A stretch of 64,000 bases of DNA. Origin: Isoetes taiwanensis (lineage: Eukaryota > Streptophyta > Lycopodiopsida > Isoetales > Isoetaceae). The stretch lies in the NCBI GenBank assembly GCA_021234155.1, contig JAJEKV010000041.1, positions 2,234,447 to 2,298,446 of the forward strand. Direction: 5' to 3'. The position numbers and the translations under genes are program-made. Each line of letters begins with the position of its first letter. Position 1 is the first letter of the stretch. The notes under the pieces were generated by a model. The model did no database searches. It was given only the letters and a program-made list of their open reading frames with translations, and had not been told where the DNA came from. Positions 33,665 through 45,719 of this stretch are shown piece by piece.

Positions 33665-34114
33665 GGGATCCCGGAGGATGGTATAAATCACCGGATCTAA
33701 CAGCTACCAGCAAACCACCTCGGAGTGCATCTAACGGCGAAGAATAACTCCCGCCTCCACGTCGGCGACCTCCACGTCGGTCACGACCAGGTGATCCCGG
33801 AGGACGGGATCCACGTCACCCGCCCGGGGATCCCGGAGGAGGGGATCACCATGGCGGATAGTGCCCGCCGTTAACAGCCACGGCCGGGTGATCCCGGAGG
33901 ACGGGATCCACGTCACCCGATCGGGGATCCCGGAGGAGGGGATCACCACAGCGGATAGCGCCCGCCGTAAACAGCCAATGCCCGGGGTGATCCCGGAGAA
34001 CAGGATCCACGTCGGCGACCTCCCCGTCGGCGGTCTCCACATCGGCCATGACCGGGTGATCCCGGAGGACGGGATCCACGTCACCCGCCCGGGGATCCCG
34101 GAGGAGGGGATCAC
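33665..34114 (-). repeat. Right MULE terminal array of hairpin boxes
   Basis: About four larger units of about 110 bp, each with GGTGATCCCC..CCGGGATCCCC, GGGTGACGTGGATCC and GGCTGTTAACGGCGGGC words when read on the - strand. The inner edge (33665-33780) is the inverse of 26832-26947. It is better conserved than the left array. Confidence 0.8.
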
Positions 34115-35585
34115 CTCCTCCAAAATTGGTTAATTAGTACTCCATCCACAGGATTCCAAAATGCACTGGAGGCTCTTCATTTTTATCTGGTCATTTTTTT
34201 TACTGTTGGGCACTTTTTCTTCTCACATAGAACTTGGTTGTTAGATCACATTTTCTCCATGCTTTGATTAGATACTAAATTGGCTTAAAAAAGAAAAAAC
34301 TTCACTTTACAATTAGCAAATAAAAAATGGTAAATGACTGTGTGATGCAATAATGTCGGTATTCTACCATTCTTATGACATCATGCACACACATGCTCCA
34401 GGCATATAGAGAGATTCAAACAGAAAGAGGAACAAGGATAATGCCCATGTGAAGAGGTTAGCACCTTGGAACGATTAGTATGGGATAAATGGTCCAATGT
34501 TCTTTTACAAGAACACATGGAACAAAATTTTAGTGTAGGTACATCTTTATACATGTAAGAGATCAAAATATCTTGGTGTGGTACAACTTATATACAAGTT
34601 GGAGGATATCACTATTAACCATCAAGTCTATAGTGATACAATACTAACCAACACTTATGCAACCATCAACTGTGTACTTTAGTGCCAATATATAGCATAA
34701 TAACAGGGGGTCGTTTTCGTATTTTTGTACATTTTTCCCTATGGTTTTTATATGATTTGGTGGTCGTATTTTGCAAGGTGTACTAATGCGCACATCTAGA
34801 GTGCGCACTGTATTTTCACTTTCTAATTTCATATTTGTAATGGTTTAGACCCATGTTTGTAACATCATGTTATGCTAATGGCCAAGATGAAGTCGTGAGT
34901 CCTTAATCAAGGGCTCACAATAAACACCCTATTTCCATAGCCTAGCCCATGTACCTGTTTTTTAAAATCAAAAGGCAACATGCAGATGACGAGCTCATGT
35001 ATTCTAGGGTTTCCATTCTTTTGCTCTTCCAGCTTGCCGATCTTTGCACTCTGGCCAACACAGGAGCAACAGTCCCCCATGCATTTACAAGGGGAAACAA
35101 GAGTCAGCTTTGGTTTGTGGCCTGGTTCTGGTGATAAATCCGTATGGGCCCCTTTTCTTTTGGTTGCTTGGTCGGTAGGGGTAAAAGCTTGGTAGGTCTG
35201 GTATGAAAGCATGGCCAGTGATATTGCAAGGGGTAAATCTCGACTTCGGCCAGCAGTTAGTATTCGAATGAATCTACACAGAGAAAATCCTACTAAGTGG
35301 ATATGGCTTCCCCAGCCTTGTGGCCAGCAGACAACCTCGTAAGTTCTAGCTTCTCAAAACAGTCTGCTTTCTGCCAGAACACTTGTGCAATGCAGCATGT
35401 CTGATATTAAAAAATTGGATGAAGCCGATTTCAGCCGATTTCATCTCCATTCAGAGCTCTTCTGCTTCAAATTCTTCTACCTCAAAATGTTGGCCTCTTT
35501 TGGGCAAATGCAGGGCATCGGCTCCCATCAGTTTGATTTGGCTGGTAACTTACCGGTAATTCCCACCTCCCACCACAACATGTTT
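34115..35585. other. Spacer, no gene seen
   Basis: AT-rich, with only short frames (the longest, on the - strand at 34907-35212, shows no domain). Confidence 0.4.
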
Positions 35586-35832
35586 CATTGATGATAAGGA
35601 AGAGACGCTACGCATTGCATAAAAGACAGCCAAAAGCATCCATTGATGATAAGATAGTATGTTTACGTCATGTCACATTGACAACCAAAAGCATCCATTG
35701 ATGATAAGATAGATAGTACTTTTACGTCATGCCACATTGGCAGCGTCCATAAGGACGTATGACGGACCCCAGAGACTTGAACACAAGATCTCTTCATTGC
35801 TAACCCAATAGACTAGCCACTTGATCTTTTAT
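35586..35832 (-). mobile_element. tRNA-derived SINE
   Basis: On the - strand the head has an A box (GTGGCTAGTCTATTGG, at 35805-35820) and a perfect B box (GTGTTCAAGTCTC, at 35772-35784) at normal tRNA spacing. The body beyond (towards lower coordinates) contains two and a half copies of a 55-bp unit with CCAAAAGCATCCATTGATGATAAG-like sequence at 35586-35742. The tail type and target duplication were not fixed. Confidence 0.55.
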
Positions 35833-36354
35833 TTCTCTAAGGCAAGAACACATCAAAATGGCATAGATGCCTATAAGATGGAGTAAATTTATAGGCAAAT
35901 CTAGCAAGTGGTGCGATTTCAATTTCTTGCAGTTTTACATTCTAAATATCCAGGTTCTTTCACATTTAACTATTTTTCTCAAAATCTCCTTTCTAGCGGG
36001 CTAGATTGTACAGTGGATATCTAGAGAGATTCTTTCTTTGCCAGTAGATTGATGTGGATTTTTAAACATAAACATTACTGGATTTTGATTTAAAGAGGCA
36101 AATAGAATAAGATGTAAGGTGGATAGCAAGCAGATTGGCTAACTAGATTAATATCTACCTGGTTAACTTTGGGAAGATTCATGAGCTTTTAAAGTGTATC
36201 ACCAAAGGAGCAGTGTATGGGCATTATATCTATCAGCTTCAAGAGCAATTTATAATAAGTTTCATGTTCAGATTACTCCTGCAGTAGTTTTCTATTGATA
36301 TCAAATATTGTACTACTTCATTTATATAATATAAAAAACCTCATACATTTAGAA

Positions 36355-36410
36355 AGGGGGGAGGGCGGGATGGGAGGGGGGAGGAGGGGAGGGAGGGAGG
36401 TCCCTCCTCT
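36355..36410 (+). repeat. G-quadruplex-type purine tract
   Basis: There are at least seven runs of three or more G within about 45 bases, separated by one to three bases, which satisfies the usual G4 folding pattern several times over. No gene is near on either side. Confidence 0.7.
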
Positions 36411-36969
36411 AGTAATGCTGAAGGAATCCGACTACCTTAAGTGAATATTCCAAATGTTGAGGTTCTTGCAGCCTCTATACCAGTTCAAACTCAACCTATA
36501 ATGGTTGTCCAAGTTCAAGGAACACGAAAAAATGAGAAGCAGACCAGTCATGGACCACTGATATGGGAGTTTGAAAGGACTAAATAGAATGCTGAGAAGG
36601 CAATATTGTGGTTAAGCATAATGGAGCTTTCCACAGAAAAGGGAGAAGGAAGATGCAACTAGATGGTGGAGCATTTTGAGGACAAAATGCGTGGAGGTAA
36701 AGACTTAGAATCAATTCAAGAAGCATTTCACAAATAAATATTCACCACTTCATGATGAACATGACGCTCTAGTGAAGCTTTATACTATGAAGTAGACTGG
36801 GATACTAAACTTTATTTATGAGCTCATGGCACTCTATTCAAGGACCCCTATCTTATCATAGAAGCATCATGTAATGAAATGGAGTCTTTTAGCTACAAGA
36901 ATTTTTTTGCAATGCAAAGATTTAAGAAGAATGTGTCATCTCAAGCATCCAATGTAGAAGCACCTACAC

Positions 36970-39945
36970 ATCAGAATGTACATTTCGATGATGAGCTTCA
37001 TGAATATCCTATGGATCTTGCAGATGAAAAGACCACGTTTCCAAGGCCAAAGAGAATGGCAAGATGTTTGGCTTGAGAAATGGAAGTGCCTAGATTTTGA
37101 CAAAAAGGTCGGACTTCTTTTTGCACAATATGCCAACATGATCCACATTGTAAATTCCTATTTGGAACAAAAGGATCCAAGAAATGGGTTTCAAAAGTTA
37201 GCAAAAAAGAGAAAAGTTTCAATTGATACAGCCATTGAGAAATTGTTCAAATGTTAGCATTCAGGAAGCTAGTATCCTTGTTAGATATGTTGTGTAATTG
37301 TAGTCTCAAAGGTTTGTCGCTCATGCACAATGACAAAAATTATGTGATAGTAAGGGACTTGAGCTGGATATTATTGATATGTTGAAGCAAAGTCATTGGT
37401 TTGGACTTATAATTGACGAGTCTACTGATATGAGCACAAGGATGGTTGTGTAGAGATAGTAACAAAATGTATATTGAATTAATAGAAGCAAAATGAATTT
37501 AAGTGTTCAAAAGGATATGAGGTTTAATAGTGATGGTGCCTCCATTATGATTGGTGGAGTTACAGGTGTGGCAACTTCGCAGATGTTTAATCCCTTGATG
37601 ACTAGTTTGCATTTTTGTGCCCATGTGTGTAAGAGGCTTAAAAAAACCTGAATCAAAGGCTATTTACAAGCTTGTAGATGGGATTGTGAATCGTGTGGTA
37701 GATTCATATTTTTCTAAAAGCCCTATGAGGCAAGGTAGAGTGCGTGAATTGCAAGTGGCTCTAAATTAATCTAGTTTGCAAGTTATAGTAAAAAAAGATG
37801 GCTTAATAGGCATGGTGCTATTGCCAAGGTATACGATACATAGGATCAGACCTTGCGCTCGTATAGCAAAATATTTGTCTTTAAAAGAATTCAAGATAGT
37901 GTATATCCTTCATTTCCTTGCTGATAGCAAATCACGTCAAGTTTGAATTTAGATTTTAAAAAGAATATGTTTATGTCATAAACATTGCAAACTTATGTAG
38001 AGGAGCAAAAACATAGACGAAACACTTTCTACATCAAAATCTGCAGGATCTAAATGGATTTGAAAAGGATAAGTATATCCTAGTATTCCAAACTATGGTG
38101 GAAAATAACGAAATGGCAACTTTAAAATTTGTTGTAAAAGGTGATATGCGCAGATGTGTGGTAATAGATAGGAGCATTGATGAGGAGATATGAGTTTTGC
38201 ATTTGAATTTCAAACCGCAATTGCAAAGGTAATGACTAGCACCTTGCAATCGAGGCTTCAGGATCTGGTAACTTTCTCTTATTTGAAAGTTTTTTCTCCT
38301 TTAAATAGAATAGAATAGAAGAATAGAATAGAATAGGATAGAATTATTGTCCCTAGTGCCCTGAGGCCCCCAGACTGATGTAGCATGGGTGAGCTCCTCC
38401 AGGGGATGCTACTAGCGCTGCATGCTGGTACATTTCGGAGGGATTATCTTCTTTTCTATTGTTACCAGCACCCCCTTATAATTGGCATTATGACCGTGTA
38501 GTGGTGCGTCATTATCATCAGCTTTTAACTATACATTTTGCGGGCTTTAATGTCTCACCTTTTCAGTGGCTCATATTACCAGCCCTTTTTCTCTATGTAC
38601 CTCCCGGTGCCTAGTTATTTTTCCCTGATTTCGTCTGCCAGATCCATTTTTGTCTCTGCTCTTGCCATGAGGGTGTGTGTTGGTTGTCCCCATCTTATAA
38701 GCCTATACTTGCTTCTGATGTCTTCATACGTTGTACAATCGTTGAGCATGTGGTTCTCGTCTTCTATTTTGCCTGTGTCACATATTCCACAAACTCGATT
38801 CTCCCTTTCCACTTTCCTCCATCTGTCCTTCTCGATTCATAAATCGTAGCTCCCCATCCTGAATCTTGCTAGGGTGTCCCTTCTTATTTTCCCTAATCGG
38901 CTGTCTTTGTACATTTGTTGTCCTATCTGCTGGCCTGGGTTGAAGACTTCTCTCAACCAAAGTGTTTTTGGGCCACTGTGTTTTTGTAACCATGCCCTTG
39001 TCGCTCTGTTGACCCAATCTTCATTCCATTTCCCTTCATTTAGCAGGTCGCTTAGATTCATTCCCATCTCTCTGGTCCATACCGCTACTTCCCTGAACCA
39101 TCTGCTACCTATGACGATGCGAAATTTGGCCGATTCCCTAATTGAAATTGTTGATAGTTTCACAGTGTGTCCTCCCATGTTATCTTTCAGCAAGTATCTG
39201 ATGGTCCGTTCTTAGGCTCTAATCTCCATTGGTCTCTGACCCATCTCATATACCATGACTGCCAAGGGTGTATTTGTCTGCACTCTGAATTCCTGTCTGC
39301 GCCATTGTCTGAAAATCCCTTCTTGCTTTTCCCATTTCTTGTCTGATAGGTCAGGCCCCCATGCCTCTGATCCATATAATTGTGTCGACACGACCACCGT
39401 ATTAAACAAATAGCATTTGATCTCCCCTAAATATGCCTAGTAGTAAACAAGAACAAAAATGCTATGGAGTTGAAGAGATAAAAGATGTTGTAGAGTTCTA
39501 TGAAAATAGAAAGAAAATGGGTGCTTATGTACACCATTCAAATATTGAAGTGAATTGACCAGAAAATGGATGGCTTTTAAAACGCAAGCAAGCACTGAAT
39601 GAGCTTTGTAGATACTTGACCATGATTTCTTGCAGTAATTCTTGGAAATATAAGTTTTCTGCACTTCTAAAAATTGCAACTACTAGACTTGTTCTAGCAG
39701 TACAACATGTGGTCGAGGTTTCAACAGATTGGATCGCATTAAGCGTAAGTTTAGAACCAAGCTTCAAAGAAATGGCCTTGCTTCGTATTTCCATGGAAGG
39801 ACCTCCTCTCCAAAAGTTTGATTTTGTCATGAGTATTAAGTCATGGAAGGAAAGTGTGGAGTTTTGCGATGTTGAACTAGATATGCACGTGAAGGAAAAG
39901 AAAATATATTTTTTTTTATGATGAGGAAGAAGACAAAGAATATGA
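36970..39945 (+). pseudogene. hAT transposase relic (ZNF862/DUF4371 type), interrupted by LINE sequence
   Basis: The 5' piece (about 36970-38280) reads, across frames, WLEKWKCLDFDKKVGLLF, a CQ-like QYANMIH, KDPRNGFQKLAKKRKVS.., HNDKNYVIVRDL and GLIIDESTDMSTRM (the catalytic-core start of this hAT family), then KAIYKLVDGIVNRVVD. The 3' piece (39421-39945) reads YGVEEIKDVVEFYENRK, SALLKIATTRLVLAVQHVVE (the dimerisation region, normally LPVSTASVERSFS) and LRISMEGPPLQKFDF. Between them lie about 1.1 kb of LINE sequence in the opposite orientation. Several stops and frameshifts and the changed dimerisation motif show it is long dead. The G-rich tract lies just upstream. Confidence 0.65.
38285..39430 (-). 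mobile_element. LINE fragment, 3' end, with (GAATA)n tail
   Basis: On the - strand, pieces of the C-terminal part of a plant LINE RT protein are read: QLYGSEAWGPDLSDKKW.., a poorly conserved connector, FRMGSYDLRIE-like residues, and a CCHC-type knuckle (RVCGICDTGKIEDENHMLNDC). The 3' end is a (TATTC/GAATA)n microsatellite at 38300-38345, where the inserted strand meets the hAT relic. It is a 5'-truncated, broken copy. Confidence 0.7.
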
Positions 39946-39949
39946 CTTG

Positions 39950-40230
39950 CTCTAAAGATTAATGTATATAGCAAAAAGTGTCAATGACAGTGGGCAGCCC
40001 TGTTTGACATTGGTATCGCTCACAATTGTGGTAGATAATCCATTGAGATTGACAACTCTTCCTTTCACATGTTCATACAGCCTTCCAATAGCAAACATCC
40101 AGTCACTTGGGACCGCAATTTGGATTAACTTATGAAGTAATCTTTGTTGGGGTATTGTATCAAAAGCCTTTGCAAAGTCCACATAGCAACAATACAAGGG
40201 CTTTCAGTGTAGCTTCCCATATTGTTGTCT
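39950..40230 (-). mobile_element. LINE fragment, RT core
   Basis: On the - strand the frame reads CYVDFAKAFDTIPQQRLLHK (RT motif A, with FxDFxKAFD), then VKQGCPLSLTLFAIYI (motif B, GCPLSP-like). It is cut off at one side by hAT sequence and at the other by a gypsy LTR. It may belong to the same original LINE copy as 38285-39430. Confidence 0.7.
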
Positions 40231-40540
40231 ATGTCATGAACCTATCCAAAAACGAGCAAAATACTTGGAAAATACGCAAGAAATATGCCAAGATCGGCAA
40301 AGCACAATGGCCCGAAGGCAAGCAGGAACATGAGACAGATGCCTAGACGGCTCAAGACTGGCATTGAAGCAGAATGGTTCGACAAGAAGGAGGTGCCTCC
40401 TTATATATCTAGGTCGACGGTCAGGATGCCACTCCAATGGATGAGATCACGCCAAGTGCCGCATATGCATGTAGGTTCTAGAATATTCTAGAACCACAGC
40501 CCTGCATATGAGAAAGACATGCCAGGGAATGTCTTTAACA

Positions 40541-40613
40541 AGTATTGGTAGTGTACTTGGCAAAGATGCTTGACTCGTAACTAGAAGGTTGCGAGTTCAA
40601 ACCTTGCTTCGTG
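40541..40613 (+). other. tRNA-Thr(CGU)-like segment within the gypsy LTR
   Basis: A 73-base stretch shows a T arm GCGAG-TTCAAAC-CTTGC with a B box, an AGGTT variable loop and a seven-base anticodon loop CTCGTAA (anticodon CGT). Acceptor and anticodon stems pair poorly. A truncated copy lies in the other LTR half at about 50690-50752. Confidence 0.45.
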
Positions 40614-40625
40614 TAGCTACCCTTT

Positions 40626-40930
40626 TCCATCTGTGTGACGACCATATGCGAATATAATGCTCGTATGATACGAATATCTGTATGGTCATCACACCATCCC
40701 CCTCCTACGATGGCGACGGGAGTACTCAAACTTATTATTCGGATAATGTCGGTGAAACTCTGCAACTTTATCAGTCCATCTGTGTGATGACCATATACGA
40801 GTATAATGTATAATGTTCGTATGATATTAATATCTGTATGGTCATCACACCATCCCCCTCCTACGACGGCGACAGGAGTACTCAAACTTATTATCCGGAT
40901 AATGTCGGTGAAACTATGCAACTTTATCAG
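40626..40930. repeat. About 150-bp tandem duplication spanning the gypsy LTR edge
   Basis: Two copies (40626-40774 and 40775-40930) each hold the LTR start, the purine tract and the last part of the internal region. In each, TGTGAYGACCATA and its inverse lie about 60 bp apart and can form a hairpin (40634-40693 and 40783-40849). Confidence 0.8.
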
Positions 40931-43900
40931 GAGCATTAGTCAGATTCGCAGCAGGCTCTCAGGTTCTGTCACTTGGTGAGTAACTTTCCCAATCGACCAA
41001 ATAATAAAGACGGTGTCGTAGAAATGGAGTTCTCGAACTTCAAATTCCTCATGATCATCCTTCTCGATTGGTGGTGAAGGTAGAGGTACTCGTCTGGAAA
41101 TGGATTCGCCATATAGGGTTCCAAAAAAATACATAGAATACTGGGTGAACTCGAACTGATGGCGGAAAGCTCCAGACGAAAAGCAGCATTACCAACTCGT
41201 TCAATGATCCACAAGGGACCCAAGTGCTGGTAATCGAGCTTGTTACAAGGCGAGCTGTCGGCAAATCCTGATGCAAGAGCCAAACAAGATCACCAATTGC
41301 AAAAGGAGGAGCATCTTGGCGGTACTGATCTGCATGATAACGATAACGTGTTTGGGCTTGGAGGAGATGGTGTTGAAGATCGTCTTAGAGCATGCAGAGC
41401 TTCTCGACCCTGTCCTCGGCACTGGGATTGACTGTGTCATATCCAGGAGCAATGAAAGACCACCGTGGATGCATGCCGAAATTAATAAAGAATGGAGTCT
41501 GGCCTGTGGAAGCATGAACAAAATTATTCTAAGCAAATTCCGCCAGGGGTAGCCAATCAACCCAGTCATACTGCTGATAATTGATGAAGCATCGCAAATA
41601 CTGTTCAAGTGTTTGATTAGTGCACTCCACCTGCCCATTGCTCTCTAGGTGATATCCGGAAGAGAGCGAACCTTCCACATGCAAGAGTTGCGATGCTTTC
41701 AAAAACTGGCAGCAAACTATGGGCAGCGGTCACTGACAATGTTATCTGATAAGCTATGGAGTCGAACTACCCCTTGAAGTAGAGAATCGTCGTAGCTTCA
41801 CTGGAGATAGAAGTGCTGCCATCTTGGAAAAATGATCAACAACAACAAGGATGGTGTTATGAACCTTGGAAGATGGAAGCTCAACAATGAAATCCACTGA
41901 AATGCTTTTCCAAGGAACTGCTGGAACTGGTAAAGGCTGGAGCAGGCCATGTGGACGGTGCTTGGGAGCCTTTGACACGTCTCACTAGGAAGGATATTCC
42001 TTTTGAGTGAACAATTAAAGCAGAGTCAACATTCATCACTCTGGAGCATGCTTTTACAGCAGCACCTGTTCTTGCACACTCGGATCCTTTGCGTCCCTAT
42101 ATTCTTGAAGCTTATACGTCAGATTTTGCACTTGGCAGCATAGAGGGAATGATCATGAGCTGCACCCGATCGCCTACCATTCTCGAACGCTCCAGGCTGC
42201 GGAGATCAGCTATCCTATTTACGATAAGGAACTTTTGGCGATTGTTGACTCTTTTCAGGAGTGGCGACGATTTCTTGAAGGTTCTCCTCATAAGGTGATT
42301 GTGTATACGGACCATCACAACCTGGAATATTTTCAGTCTGCTCGAGTTCTCAATCGTCGCCAGGCTATCCGCTTTGATTTCGTTATCAAATTTTGGCATG
42401 GCATGCTTCAAGGAAAACCAGATGCTCTTTCTCGCAGATCTTATTTCGAACCTAAGGCGAGGGAGCCAATATTTGATCAACAATCACAGGTTATTCTAGG
42501 ACCTGATTGTTTCCAGCTTATGGCCATCACTTTGCGGGAGGCCTCATGATACATCCTTGTTGGAGCCTGTTCAAGCATCTCTTCCTTCTGATCCATTGGC
42601 GCAGGATATAATCTCACGTCTTGGCGCAGCATCATCTTCCCGCCAAATGAAGTTGGACTATGATCATTTTAAGGTTCGAGAACAACCAACCGCGAAGAAC
42701 CATCCTTCTTGGAAACAAAGAAGATGGCAGCTCCTGCGGGTGACTGATCAGATAAACCTAGTCGCAAGATTCTCCTCTAGGTATGCAAAGTCTCCAGTTC
42801 TGTTGGCGACAAGCCATAGATAGAGCCAAATAGTGGGGTTGTTCCTGGCCGAAGATCAATGGGGCAGTCATAGATTTGATGCTCCGGAAGCTTAACAGCT
42901 TTGACTTTATCAAAAACATCGCCAAAATCCTTGTACTTATCAGAAAGGACCAGAGGAGACATTACTGAAGCAGAGCTAGTTTTTTGAACTTGGATTGCAA
43001 ATGCTGAATTGGGATCTTGCCTACCAGATCTGATAAACTTGTGAAGAGAGATCTTCGAGATACGGAGCTGCGGGCGTGAAGAAGCCTCGACAGAAGCAGG
43101 AGCAAGAGCAGGAACATGAGCAGGAGTAGGAGCAACTGGAATAGGAACTGGAGCAGGAACTGGAACAAGAACTAGAGCTGGGACATCATCATCTAGAACA
43201 TGGCCAGAATTTGAGACATGAACTGGAGCATAGACAAGAGCCGATTCAGGACATGGAGCAGAAACAGGAATAGCAAGAACGGAATCAGGAGCCCACGATA
43301 CTGTATAGACTGAAGTAGATATTGGTGTAGAGACCTGAACTTCAGATGATCTGGAACTAGAACTAGAACCAGCAAACCGAAAGGATCTAGTACGCCAATC
43401 AATCTGTGGGTTATGTAGGTCGAGCCAGGGCAGACCCAAGAGACTACTGGCATATGTGGGCTAGCGATGAGATTGAAGGAAATGCTACAAGAAGCTCCCT
43501 CGAACAAAACCTGACGGGGTGTAGTACATTATGTGATTGCGCCTGAAGAGATCTCATGCCCATCAATCACATTAACAGAGCTGGGATGCTCGATCCTGCT
43601 TTTAGAGATGGCGTGCTTAGTAGCGAACATACTATCCATGAAGCAGGTGTTCGCACCACAATCTCTATCCTCCCAACCTCCGACTCCAATGAAATAGAGA
43701 TAAAAAATTCTTTACTGACCTTGTCCGAGGGAATAGAACCTTCATTACATGTGGGGTCGGAGGAATCGTCGAGAGACTCCTACTACTCAGACGGGACTCG
43801 AATGGTTTGATCGCTTAATAGGGTATCCACAAGTGATATGGCCAACCCCTCCACAATAGAGGCAGAGATTGACCTCTCTTCAGCGTCGCTTCTCAGCTGC

Positions 43901-45719
43901 AGACAAGGGCCCTCGAAGCACACCATCAATTTGCATAGGCACTGCGCCAACTGGTTCCGGAAACGTGGGTGGTGCAAAAACTATCGTGATCATTGGAGCT
44001 TGGGGAAGTAAAGAAACATGCTGATTTCGTCTTTTTTGCATACGCTCAAAAAGGCAAACGACGATATTCGCCACACAGACGGCAAGAGGTTGAAACCTCG
44101 ATATAGAGTTGCCAGGAATCTCTGTGGAATTAAGTGTAGAAGTGATAAATATAGGCCGATATGACCTTATAGTTGGGACGAAATACCATATTCCAGCAGG
44201 AGCATTGATTGATTGCGGGAAGAGAAGGCTCATTCTAACTGCTTCAAATGGAAAGAAGATAAAAGATCAAGATAAAGATCGGGAGAAGGGTAAGTTGCTA
44301 ATGACATATACAAGTCAGATTGCAACTAGCGCAGTCTTGATGCAAGAAGAACGAGTAGTTGCTTATGACTCTCGTAAGATGTACGATGCCAAAACGCGCT
44401 ACTCAACATATGACCAAGAGCTTCTAGCAGTACTAAGAGCTCTAAAGATATGGAGGCATTATTTGCTAGGAAGAAGGTTCAAGCTAGACGTCGATCACCA
44501 GAGACTCCAATATATATTTCAACAAACTGCAAACTTTATAGCTTCATCCAAGGTACTGGGATCCTCCATAGTCAGCAACATATCCTTTATATCTTCGTGG
44601 AGCCCTCTTCGAAAACAGTTCCAAAGAGCAGCATCTTCCTAGGCTGTGTCTATGGCAATATGTCAGAACTCATAAGTATAAATGCTGGACAAGAACCTTG
44701 CCTGAGGTTGCCAAGCTTGGTTATTGTTGTGCGTTGCCGATAGATGTCTCCAAAATACGCCTCAAGTTCAGCATTGCAATTCGGGAGCCCCTTTCTCCAG
44801 TAGGGGGGCGAACCAACTTAAGGCTGATCCTAAAAGAAGAGAGCCAACTAGTCCGACCTGTTCCGATCTGTAGGATAACTGTGAGGATGGAGCCGAATAA
44901 CAAGCCGAATCTGATTAAAAAAACCTCGGAGCTTGGATCTAGCACCATCAAATTTTTCTGGCAGGCTAATCTTAGGCTCCGATGGCCCCCTCTCGGAGCT
45001 AGAGGCTGACTCATGAGAAGCTATCCATTCCCGAAGCTCCCCATTATCCAACTGCAACTGCTGGCATACTTGAACAAGTTACTGGACCTGTTGTAATACA
45101 GATGAAACCTCCTCCGTAGAGACAAGAACCACCCAATATGGACAAAGAAATGCTTAGGATCAGAGAGGCAAAAACTGGTAAGGGATTTTAGTTCAAACTA
45201 TCATGAACCTACGTGAAAAACAAGGAAAACACTTGGAAAATACGCAAGAAATATGGAGGAAATACGTCAAGATCGACAAAATATCTAATATATGAACAAG
45301 AATCGGGAGTACAATGGCCCGAAGGCAAGCAGGAACACTAGACAGATACCTAGAAGGGTCAAGACTGGCGTTGAACCGGAATGGTTCGACAAGAAGGAGG
45401 TACCTCCTTATATATCTAGGCCGACAGTCAGGATCGCGCCACTCTAATGCATGAGATCACGCCAAGTGTCGCGCATGCATGTAGGTTCTAAAATATTCAC
45501 TACAAGAGGATGGACTTATAGTGTCAACACTTGTGTCAAGACATAAGAGTAGTGACAACTTTGTGACAATCTCTACTTTCTTGTCACAAAGTGCTCTTTT
45601 TGTGTCAAATTTATGTCAATGGGATAGCATCAAGCTCTTTGTCAAAGCAATGCCAGATCTTTGTCAAGTTTATAATGCATTTCAAACCATTTTTGCAACA
45701 AGGTTTTAACAAGTTTGCA

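Larger units (their letters stand above)
26237..34114. mobile_element. Mutator-like element (MULE) with transposase and ULP1-type protease genes
   Basis: The ends are long inverted arrays (26237-26947 and 33665-34114). Their inner edges match as inverted copies, for example GTTATTCTTCGCCGTTAGATG at about 26860 against its inverse near 33735. The + strand gene (from 27168) is a MULE transposase with FAR1-like zinc, DDE and SWIM parts. The - strand gene (33313 to 30949) is ULP1-like. Plant MULEs carrying ULP-like genes are known (the Kaonashi type). The gene pair is convergent, with a third box array between them. Both genes carry a few stops or shifts, so this copy is recently dead or spliced in ways I cannot see. 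The left outer boundary is uncertain because its array is longer than the right one, and I found no target duplication. Confidence 0.75.
40237..45497 (-). mobile_element. Ty3/gypsy chromovirus fossil, rearranged
   Basis: An LTR element read mainly on the - strand. Parts seen: 5' LTR (45204-45497, continuing at 50666-50752 beyond an inserted CACTA element), gag (EPKISLPEKFDGARSK.. near 44900-45050), protease/RT start (MGLPWLDLHNPQIDW near 43400), integrase ([17 protein letters not shown] near 41900), a chromodomain-like end (41000-41280), a purine tract GGAGGGGGATGG, and the 3' LTR (40237-40693, TGTGATGACC..). RNase H and other pol fragments at 42089-42549 and 44109-44642 read on the + strand, so the interior is a mosaic. 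It is badly broken, with many breaks. LTR divergence is moderate, so it is of middle age: older than the CACTA inside it. Confidence 0.75.

Noticed and set aside
26237-34114. CRISPR array
   Set aside because: The boxes are palindromic, unevenly spaced and have repetitive spacers. The setting is a plant transposon, with no cas genes.
36590-36870. Possible Ty3 gag fragment upstream of the hAT relic
   Set aside because: Only a few gag-like words (WW, RGGKDLESIQEAF) in changing frames; too weak to call.
43556-43810. 84-residue + strand ORF in the gypsy fossil
   Set aside because: Part of the mosaic interior of the LTR element, not a separate gene.
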